Shown here: piece by piece, positions 1-6,596 of the stretch
Position numbering within the stretch: the stretch's first letter is position 1
Layout of the letters: each line of letters begins with the position of its first letter
DNA from: Nitrospirota bacterium
GTDB lineage: Bacteria > Nitrospirota > Nitrospiria > SBBL01 > JAADHI01
Length of the DNA stretch: 64,000 nt
NCBI GenBank assembly: GCA_029261155.1
Contig: JAJDBW010000090.1
Coordinates: forward strand, 21,461-85,460
Direction of reading: 5' to 3'
Notes under the pieces: generated by a model
The model's input: the letters and a program-made list of their open reading frames with translations, nothing else
Database searches by the model: none
Told to the model about the DNA's origin: nothing
Program-made: the position numbers and the translations under genes

Positions 1-312
1 AAAAAATGTCGACATTATCGGCGGCTTTGGGCTGGGCTTCAATCGCATCCCAGGCCCCCTTCAAAGCCATCTTATGATATGATTGTAATCGTGCCGGTTG
101 TCTTTTTATTCCAAAGCTTCGCCTTATACCATGCAGTCTGGCGTAAAGTAAAGCGAGCGCCAGGGAACAGGATAATGGCTTAATCGCTTTGCCTTCAGGC
201 AAGACATTCGTTTATAGTAAATAAAACCTTGGCCATGCGTTCCAAGGCTGTGACCCTTTTGATTTCTCTCTGGAATAAAGACACGCATCACCGATAGTGA
301 GGCAGATAAATC
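1..312. other. left-edge stretch without an assigned gene
   Basis: I see no convincing gene here. A minus-strand reading frame opens with ATG at 70 and runs off the left edge after 23 codons. It could be the first codons of a gene outside the window, but no ribosome binding site precedes it. The longer minus-strand frame at 124-597 overlaps the well-supported lipoprotein-sorting gene and has no recognisable features, so I treat it as a shadow. Confidence 0.4.
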
Positions 313-1128
313 ATGACGAAACAAACGGCTTGGATCTTTCCGATCATCCTCACCCTTCTTGTTTTTAGCCTTGGCACCGGCCGCGCCGAAAATGAGACCT
401 TGTCCGGGCTCGATATCATGAAAAAAGTCGATACGGCGAATATGACCATGGATCAAACTTCCCTCGTGACGATGATTCTCATCGATGCACAGGGCAACGA
501 GCGAAAAATAGAAACCCTCCGCTATCATAAACATTATGGCGGAAAAAAAGATCTCGACAATAAAAGTGTTTTCTTTACGGAATTTCCACCAGACCAAAAA
601 GGCATCGGCTTTTTAATCTGGGATTACGCCATTGAAGGCCAACCCGATGACCTTTGGCTCTACCTCCCTGCCCTCCGTACGGTAAGACGCATGACCACAC
701 GTGATCAACACGACTCCTTTATGGGATCCGATCTCACCTTTGCCGACATGGGTGCGCGGCGTTTGGACGAAGACGATCACCGCCTCGTTCAAATCGATCC
801 ACGCGTCTGTCCTGGGGAACCCTGCTATGTCGTCGACAGTTATCCGAAGGAAAAAGATAGCCCCTACGGCTTCAAACGCTTCTTCATCTCTAAAAAGAAT
901 TGGGTGGCCTTAAAAATCGAATTTTATGACAGGAAGAAAAAACCACTCAAACTCCAAACGATTGAATGGCAACAGATTGACGACGTGCTTGTATGGAAAA
1001 GTTCAAACATTCGCAATGTCCAAACCAATCACAGGACGATATTCGAAATCAGTAAGGTGAAAAACAATACAGGCTTGGTAGATGCCGATTTTTCCGAAAG
1101 AATGCTGGAGCGCGGCGGACGCCGCTAG
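313..1128 (+). CDS. outer membrane lipoprotein-sorting protein (LolA-like)
   Basis: This 271-residue secreted protein has a signal peptide ending near GTGRA-EN at about residue 25. The rest matches the family annotated as outer membrane lipoprotein-sorting protein, a LolA/LolB-like half-barrel that binds acyl chains in the periplasm. Family hallmarks seen are the segment DLWLYLPALRTVRRM, then DSFMGSDLTFADM, and a long run of beta-strand-like sequence ending in an FSERMLERGGR tail. Family members usually accompany an RND/MMPL exporter; none is visible, so a partner may lie left of the window. The ATG at 313 has a GAGG about 10 bases upstream. The family call is firm, the substrate is unknown. 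Confidence 0.85.
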   Translation: MTKQTAWIFPIILTLLVFSLGTGRAENETLSGLDIMKKVDTANMTMDQTSLVTMILIDAQGNERKIETLRYHKHYGGKKDLDNKSVFFTEFPPDQKGIGFLIWDYAIEGQPDDLWLYLPALRTVRRMTTRDQHDSFMGSDLTFADMGARRLDEDDHRLVQIDPRVCPGEPCYVVDSYPKEKDSPYGFKRFFISKKNWVALKIEFYDRKKKPLKLQTIEWQQIDDVLVWKSSNIRNVQTNHRTIFEISKVKNNTGLVDADFSERMLERGGRR

Positions 1129-1178
1129 TCTAAGTACACGTATAGAATTTCGAGACTTGTTTCGATCAATTTTTTCGG

Positions 1179-2435
1179 TTAAGTCAAGCGATTGGCGAGG
1201 ACATCGACCAAGTTTTCCAAGACAAGTTCCGATTGCGCCTTGGTGCGCATATCCCGAAGAATGGCCTTTCCTTCTTCCCTTTCCCTGTCTCCCAAAATCA
1301 AGACGAACTCCGCACCCAAACGGTCGGCCTGCTTCATCTGGCGTTTTAACGCTAAACTTGGCTTTCCCATTTCAGTCCATATCTTTTTTTTGCGCACCTC
1401 GTTGAGCACAGGAAAAAGAAGCTCGCCAGCCGCTTCGCCCAAAGGGGCAATAAACAGCTTCAGTTTCGGCGCTGCTGACTTCGATTTTCCATAGAGCTGC
1501 ATCACCCGTTCGATACCAATCGCAAAACCGATCGCAGGCGTCGCCGCTCCGCCGAGTGCTTCGGCCAGGCCGTCGTAGCGCCCGCCGGCCGCCACCGCAT
1601 TTTGAGCGCCCAGATCCTTCGTCGTCAGCTCAAAGGCCGTTTTTGTATAGTAATCCAGTCCGCGCACCAGGAGTGGACTTAAGACATAGGGAATCTTTAA
1701 AAGATCCAAGCCCGCTTGTACTGCTTTGAAGTGCGTCTCGCATTCCTCACAAAGATGATCACTGGAAACCGGCGCCTGATCGACCATCGCCTTGCAGCCT
1801 TCTTTTTTGCAATCGAGAATGCGCAGGGGATTGGTCTTAAATCGTCTTTGGCAATCTTCGCAAAGTTCTGGAAGTCCTTCCTTAAAATAGCTTTCCAGCA
1901 CTGTGCGATACGGCGGTCTACAGACGGCACAACCGAGACTGTTGATCTCCAGCGTCAAGCCTTCGATTTCGAGCCTTTGAAAAAAGTAGGTTAAAAGAGA
2001 AAGCAGTTCAACATCCTGTCGCGGATCGCTTTCCCCAATTATTTCCGCGCCGATTTGGTGAAACTGCCGCAGCCGCCCTGCTTGAGGGCGTTCATGACGA
2101 AACATCGGTCCGTAATAATAGAGCTTTGTTGGAAAGGAGGGTATTGCAAGACCGTGTTCGAGAAAGGCGCGAACCACCGATGCGGTGCCTTCGGGCCGCA
2201 AGGTGACGGGCTTTCCATCCCAATCCTCGAAGGTATACATCTCCTTTTCGACAATATCGGTGGTTTCGCCGATACTCCGCGTGAAGAGCTGGGTTCGCTC
2301 CAATATCGGTGTTTGAATCGCAGAAAAACCGAAGGCATGGAAGCACTCGCGCAGAACTGAGGCAAGCGATTCCCATCGTGCCGATTCGCCGGGCAAGAGG
2401 TCCTTAAATCCTTTTAGGGCTTTGATGGGGTTCAT
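1179..2435 (-). CDS. hisS: histidine--tRNA ligase
   Basis: Class II aminoacyl-tRNA synthetase that charges tRNA-His in the cytoplasm; 418 residues, the usual bacterial length. Motif 2 is visible as FRHERPQAGRLRQFHQ, the histidine-specific motif as GLDYYTKTAFE, and motif 3 as GFAIGIERV. A C-terminal anticodon-binding domain follows (about residues 325-418). Four CxxC-like pairs around residues 170-235 form an insertion region that may bind metal. The frame is open upstream to 2462, but the ATG at 2435 (MNPIKALKG) is preceded by a GGAG motif at suitable spacing and matches the family N-terminus. It stands alone and converges with the LolA-like gene. Confidence 0.96.
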   Translation of the reverse strand: MNPIKALKGFKDLLPGESARWESLASVLRECFHAFGFSAIQTPILERTQLFTRSIGETTDIVEKEMYTFEDWDGKPVTLRPEGTASVVRAFLEHGLAIPSFPTKLYYYGPMFRHERPQAGRLRQFHQIGAEIIGESDPRQDVELLSLLTYFFQRLEIEGLTLEINSLGCAVCRPPYRTVLESYFKEGLPELCEDCQRRFKTNPLRILDCKKEGCKAMVDQAPVSSDHLCEECETHFKAVQAGLDLLKIPYVLSPLLVRGLDYYTKTAFELTTKDLGAQNAVAAGGRYDGLAEALGGAATPAIGFAIGIERVMQLYGKSKSAAPKLKLFIAPLGEAAGELLFPVLNEVRKKKIWTEMGKPSLALKRQMKQADRLGAEFVLILGDREREEGKAILRDMRTKAQSELVLENLVDVLANRLT

Positions 2436-2571
2436 CAGATACTCCAGAAAAAAAGCGTGCACACTATAAACGCCGTCTTTCCTGAAGTCAAGGTAAGCGC
2501 ATAAATACCAGAGAATGAGGCCTCAACGGACCACTTTCTCTTGGCTTAGGCATGAACAAGGAGAGAACACG

Positions 2572-2607
2572 AATAAAAAAAAGGGGGTGCCTGACGACAC
2601 CCCCTTT
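2572..2607 (-). terminator. intrinsic terminator after the large lipoprotein gene
   Basis: On the minus strand a GC-rich hairpin (arms AAGGGGGTG and CACCCCCTTT) is followed by a run of nine or more T residues. It lies 18 bases beyond the stop of the 873-residue lipoprotein gene, so it ends that transcript. Confidence 0.9.
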
Positions 2608-2624
2608 CATGACGCAATAGATCC

Positions 2625-5246
2625 TTATTCGATCAGAATCCCTTCCGAATACTTCGCGTTTTCGACAACCGGTATATCACCCATGCTGTGCTCCACAAAA
2701 TCGGGCACGGACGCGAGATCAACACTGTCTGCCACTGTAATGTCGAGCGTACCGGGATCGGCCACCGGATTCAAGAACTGACTGATTTCAAGCGGTTTAA
2801 TCAGATAGCTCAAGGTCGAATCTTGCGCATCGCTGACCTGTGTACCCGCCGGGATGTTGATGATTTTGTTCGAAATCGTCGTGCTCATTACAAATTCTTT
2901 CTTTCTGAGCTCTTCGAACAAATCGGGCAGGCCGTGCATCCAACCATCATACTGCAAGGAAAGCGTTTTGCTGTCTCCCGCGTTGTTGGTCAAGGTCACC
3001 GGTTGCAACTGGATGGGATCGCTTAGCATGACGTAGGCACCGTCTCCATCGACCAGGTATGTGACCTTTCCCCAGTCCTCCCCTTCTCGCGGATAATCCC
3101 AATTGTATTGCGTCCCGCTTGCGACGCCATTGACATAGGCCTCCAAGCCCCACTGCCCATTGGTCGAGACAGCGCCGACCGTGACGCCGGTATTCGGCTG
3201 GCCATTGACATCACTATCGTTATCACCGATGGTCGCATACACCAGCTTCATAAAAGTGGCGCTGTTCGAATCGGTGTCGAAGGTGTAGGTGGAATCGTTG
3301 TCAGGATTCCACGACGATTTAAACACCGTGTTGGCCGGAACGAAGGTCGCCACATTCAAGGGATTGGCCACCGTCTGGATTTCAAGTTTCACGGTCGTGC
3401 CACTATTGTCTCTCTTGACGATATAGTTGGTGCCGCGGCTGTTAATATACAACTCCTCATTTAAGGGGAGCGTATAGGGCTTGTCGCCATTCGGATCGAA
3501 TTCCGGTGTCCAGGTGCGTTGATCGAAATTGGAAAGTTTCTTTTCCACCCAGCCTGTCCCGTTATATTCGATATAAATCGAACCGCCGATATTCACCCAC
3601 ATGTCATCCATGTCGCTCGGCGTATAGAGCTGCGCCGGACTGGCCATGGTCGTTTGACCTGTTTGCTGATTCATCTCCGCCACGTAGAAACCTGCGACGC
3701 TTCCACCGGCCGCAGTCGCCGCAGCATTCGTGGAAATGTAAACATAGTCAATCGGTGCGCCTTGTCCGCCGTTGGCACTTTGATCCCAGCGGTTCATGTT
3801 GACGAATTTCCGATTGTTTTCCGAATCGGTTTCCAGCAATGGAAGATTAGGCGTGAAATCCTCCGTACTCTCGCAGGTCTGTCCGCTTTGTCCCCAGGAA
3901 GGATTCACACAAGCATCCCATCGGGAGTTGGAGGCGCTATAGCGAATATTGTAGTTTTTGTTGATCCAAGTTTCCACCGGAATACTGAGTACGTCATTCA
4001 GGCTGCCATCGACGGTCGATCGTTTCACCAAGGTCCCGGAAAAGGGCGATGAAACCGTGTAGGTCAGTGCAGTGGTATCCGCACCGTGGTCGTCACGGGT
4101 AACAACGGTCCCTGCTGCAACGCCGCCGCCTTCAGGTCCGCCACCGCCCCAGAGCTGATGACGCCCTTGCCAGGCCCCATAATAGGCGTAGTTCCGGAAG
4201 CCATTGCTGTCAGTGAAAAAGACTGGAAAACCGAAGGATTTCGTCTTAAACACATTCGCACCCGTTGTGGCATCAAACATACCGTAGCGATGGGTCATTT
4301 CGGTCACATCGGCTCTGTCCTTAAAAGTCGGGTTGGCATCCCCCGCCTTTTGAACAGCCATGTGGCCCGCATCGTAGGCATATTTCGCTTCGACAATCGA
4401 GGGCTGACAGGGATGTTCTGTGCAGCTCTCCCAATCGGGGAACGACACCTTGCCGAAGCCGCTCGTCGCGGATTTATTGAGGATCGCCTTGACTTCCATA
4501 ATGAAGTCACTGCCGCCTCCACCTTCGCCGCCGCCTTCGCCGCGTTCCGGGAAACGTTCGTGCAATTTAATAATGGATTCTCCATTGGGGCCGATCTCCG
4601 CCGATGCGGCAAAAAAATCGGTCACGGCACCCGCTTCACCATCACCAAATTTTACATTCAAGGTCCAAGCACCATAGTCAGTGTACGAACCATCCGCAGC
4701 CTGCGTCGCCGCCGTTGTGATCTTGAATTCAGCCTTAATGAGTTCTTTCTGGCCGCCTTCCACTTCCTCTATCCATGCCCGTGCCCTTGTGACATTTTGG
4801 CCATTTTCGACGATGATGTCGGATTGGACAATCCAGGGCTGAAGGGTTTTAGTTTCGATTCCATTTTGCTCGTCTTGCCAAGCCACCATGACTTTGTAGG
4901 CACCTTGTCCGATATTACCCTCATCGGCATAGTGGGTCTGCCCTAAAGCGCCCAAGACCTGCTCGATGATCTCGAACTGTTCCAGGGTATGCTCGTTGAC
5001 GAACTTTTGTGTCGTTGCCTTACTGTAGTCGGTGTTGGGGTCTGTTGCGGCTTTAAGCCCCATGAGCATTGATTTCATGCCCACTTTAGAGGATGTGCCG
5101 CTTTGATTCGTCGGAATCGCCGAAATCTCAGTCGGTAAACTGAGACCTGTGGTGGGTGTTGTACTTGTCGTTGAACTACCGCCGCCGCTGCTACACGCCG
5201 CGAGGCCGAATAAGAATAGGGTCGATAATACTGTTGCCTTCTTCAT
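2625..5246 (-). CDS. large secreted lipoprotein of unknown function under c-di-GMP riboswitch control
   Basis: An 873-residue protein with a classic lipobox (LFLFGLAAC, lipidated Cys at residue 18) followed by a Gly/Ser/Thr linker. I recognise no enzymatic domain. The body is rich in Asn, Asp, Thr and Gly with alternating hydrophobic residues, which suggests a large beta-rich surface or periplasmic protein, and a Gly/Glu-rich patch (ERGEGGGEGGGG) lies near residue 240. The start has a GGGAG ribosome site. The gene is monocistronic: a cyclic-di-GMP-I riboswitch with a terminator platform lies upstream and a strong terminator follows. This suggests a role in attachment, matrix or motility, as for many targets of this riboswitch; the exact role is unknown. 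Confidence 0.85.
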   Translation of the reverse strand: MKKATVLSTLFLFGLAACSSGGGSSTTSTTPTTGLSLPTEISAIPTNQSGTSSKVGMKSMLMGLKAATDPNTDYSKATTQKFVNEHTLEQFEIIEQVLGALGQTHYADEGNIGQGAYKVMVAWQDEQNGIETKTLQPWIVQSDIIVENGQNVTRARAWIEEVEGGQKELIKAEFKITTAATQAADGSYTDYGAWTLNVKFGDGEAGAVTDFFAASAEIGPNGESIIKLHERFPERGEGGGEGGGGSDFIMEVKAILNKSATSGFGKVSFPDWESCTEHPCQPSIVEAKYAYDAGHMAVQKAGDANPTFKDRADVTEMTHRYGMFDATTGANVFKTKSFGFPVFFTDSNGFRNYAYYGAWQGRHQLWGGGGPEGGGVAAGTVVTRDDHGADTTALTYTVSSPFSGTLVKRSTVDGSLNDVLSIPVETWINKNYNIRYSASNSRWDACVNPSWGQSGQTCESTEDFTPNLPLLETDSENNRKFVNMNRWDQSANGGQGAPIDYVYISTNAAATAAGGSVAGFYVAEMNQQTGQTTMASPAQLYTPSDMDDMWVNIGGSIYIEYNGTGWVEKKLSNFDQRTWTPEFDPNGDKPYTLPLNEELYINSRGTNYIVKRDNSGTTVKLEIQTVANPLNVATFVPANTVFKSSWNPDNDSTYTFDTDSNSATFMKLVYATIGDNDSDVNGQPNTGVTVGAVSTNGQWGLEAYVNGVASGTQYNWDYPREGEDWGKVTYLVDGDGAYVMLSDPIQLQPVTLTNNAGDSKTLSLQYDGWMHGLPDLFEELRKKEFVMSTTISNKIINIPAGTQVSDAQDSTLSYLIKPLEISQFLNPVADPGTLDITVADSVDLASVPDFVEHSMGDIPVVENAKYSEGILIE

Positions 5247-5340
5247 TCTACTCTCCCTTTTAGATGAGGCAGGTCCGAGGCTGCCTTCTTGAGAGCTATT
5301 TTTTTCGGGTTATAAAGACATCATGATTTGACTTGCACCC

Positions 5341-5374
5341 AATAAAAAAGCCCATTTCATTGATGAAATGGGCC
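5341..5374 (-). terminator. riboswitch expression-platform terminator
   Basis: On the minus strand the stem GGCCCATTTCA / TGAAATGGGC with a short loop is followed by TTTTTTATT. It sits about 50 bases after the GEMM aptamer and 95 bases before the lipoprotein start codon, so it is the likely switch that ends or permits transcription of that gene. Confidence 0.85.
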
Positions 5375-5423
5375 AACCTTCACACAGACTCGTATTGTAT
5401 AATTACCGCGTCTATCCTTAGGA

Positions 5424-5513
5424 GGCCCAACCAGCATGCCTTGCGATACCGATCGCAAAAGCGAAGCTTTGTGACTTTGCGTCCCGGTCTTTCGACCGGT
5501 TTGCCGTTTCTGG
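5424..5513 (-). promoter_or_regulatory. cyclic-di-GMP-I riboswitch (GEMM)
   Basis: The minus strand carries the GEMM core: GGCAAACCGG, a perfect CCGGTC-GAAA-GACCGG stem-loop with its GAAA tetraloop (the P2 arm), then GACGCAAAG (5475-5483). A second arm follows with GCGATCGGTATCGC and ends in GCATGCTGGTTGGGCC, as in GEMM RNAs of the Geobacter type. Conserved spacing and both helices are intact, so binding of cyclic di-GMP is likely. The downstream terminator at 5341-5374 indicates transcriptional control of the 873-residue lipoprotein gene. Whether ligand turns the gene on or off cannot be told from sequence reading alone. Confidence 0.92.
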
Positions 5514-5689
5514 ACATTTAAAAGATAACAAATTTACGGGGCTTGTCAAGAAAATCCCAAAAAGAAAAACAACTGAAAAATGGAAGTACAGAATGGGTGG
5601 CAATAGGGGAAAAAACCAGGTAAAGTCCCTTGCGAATAAGCTTGCCTCTGGGACATTCGGGGCAAAAGCAAGGAACCCAGGGATAAAGC

Positions 5690-6175
5690 TCAGGCCCTGC
5701 GCCGCCGAAGCATCCGTTTAAGGGAGAATAAGATGATCAATCCGACCAGCGTCGGCAAGCCCGCGGCCGCTTCGGGTCCTGGAGGTGGGCCGCCCTTTGT
5801 CGTGACCCTACCGCATCCCCCAGCGGAAGCATCTGAGGAAGGCGCTGAACCGTCTTTTGTCACCACAAGAGAAAGAGGGCTTTCGTTCAAGGCCGTATCG
5901 TAAGCACTGAGCGCAAAGGCGTGGGTGCCGGAATCCAATCCGGACTTTTCAAAAAAGGTTGTATTCCCGATATTAATTTTATGCGTGTAGTTGCTCTTCG
6001 TTAAAGGCAGGACATTCTTAGGGTCCTTATAATAAAGATAGTAGCCCCATAGATCGGGTTCTTTGTTCGCCGACCAAGTGAGTGAGGCCTCACCGGCATA
6101 AAGCATAGGAGAACCGCCGAGGAAATAAATAACGAGGACCGAAAAACTTAAAAAATATCGTGAAACAACGACCAT
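5690..6175 (-). CDS. fibronectin type III protein with C-terminal sorting/anchor tail
   Basis: A 161-residue exported protein: signal peptide (hydrophobic run SFSVLVIYFLGG), one fibronectin type III-like domain (ASLTWSANKEPDLWGYYLYY to FALSAYDTALNESPLS), a Ser/Gly/Pro-rich linker with GGCGR, and a C-terminal hydrophobic helix followed by RMLRRRRA. That tripartite tail resembles the JDVT-, MYXO- or GlyGly-CTERM sorting signals, in which a dedicated intramembrane protease removes the tail and the protein is placed on the surface. I cannot assign the exact class. The start at 6175 has AAGGGA upstream; the longer TTG start at 6211 lacks one. Confidence 0.7.
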   Translation of the reverse strand: MVVVSRYFLSFSVLVIYFLGGSPMLYAGEASLTWSANKEPDLWGYYLYYKDPKNVLPLTKSNYTHKINIGNTTFFEKSGLDSGTHAFALSAYDTALNESPLSLVVTKDGSAPSSDASAGGCGRVTTKGGPPPGPEAAAGLPTLVGLIILFSLKRMLRRRRA

Positions 6176-6596
6176 GAAAATTAAATTCCCTTGCTGAATA
6201 ACGGCAAACAATGTAAGGAGAGGACTGTCTTGAATCGATTTGAGTCCACTTTCTTAGAAGCCTGTAATCAGGAAATCCGGAAGCGGTTTATTTTTCATCC
6301 GGACTCTAAACCGATCTTTTAAAACCGATCCGATAGGTCACCTTCTCGAAGGGCAAATGGCCTGGAGGTGACTAGAAAGAAAGCCCCAGTTTCCTCTTTT
6401 TAACATCGAAAAAACAAAGCGGGATTTAAATAACATAATCAAATGAAGTGTGGCGAGAAAAAAATCTTACTATTTTATAAAACAATACGATTATTTAAAA
6501 TAGCGTGATATTTTAACAATGAACCTCATATGACCGAATAAATGCATATCAAAACAGCATCGACCTATTAAATAACATTTTGGTATCATAATAGAC
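6176..6596. other. AT-rich divergent intergenic region
   Basis: About 420 bases separate the Fn3-protein gene (minus) from the Omp85-fusion gene (plus), so it should hold both promoters. An imperfect inverted repeat (GTCACC at 6337 and GGTGAC at 6367) lies near the minus-strand gene. No RNA family or small gene was recognised. Confidence 0.5.
6560..6588 (+). promoter_or_regulatory. candidate sigma70 promoter, possibly for a leaderless mRNA
   Basis: TCGACC (6560) and TATCAT (6583), with TGG just before the -10 box, are spaced 17 bases apart. The expected transcript start falls within a few bases of the ATG at 6597, which has no ribosome binding site, so translation may be leaderless. Confidence 0.35.

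Noticed and set aside
1..70. Possible start of a minus-strand gene leaving the window (23 codons from ATG 70)
   Set aside because: Too short to judge and no ribosome binding site; it cannot be supported from this window alone.
124..597. 157-residue minus-strand frame
   Set aside because: It overlaps the lipoprotein-sorting gene, shows no family features and has no plausible ribosome site.
4086..4946. 286-residue plus-strand frame inside the large lipoprotein gene
   Set aside because: Shadow frame: no start signal or recognisable protein, whereas the minus strand has lipobox, ribosome site, riboswitch and terminator.
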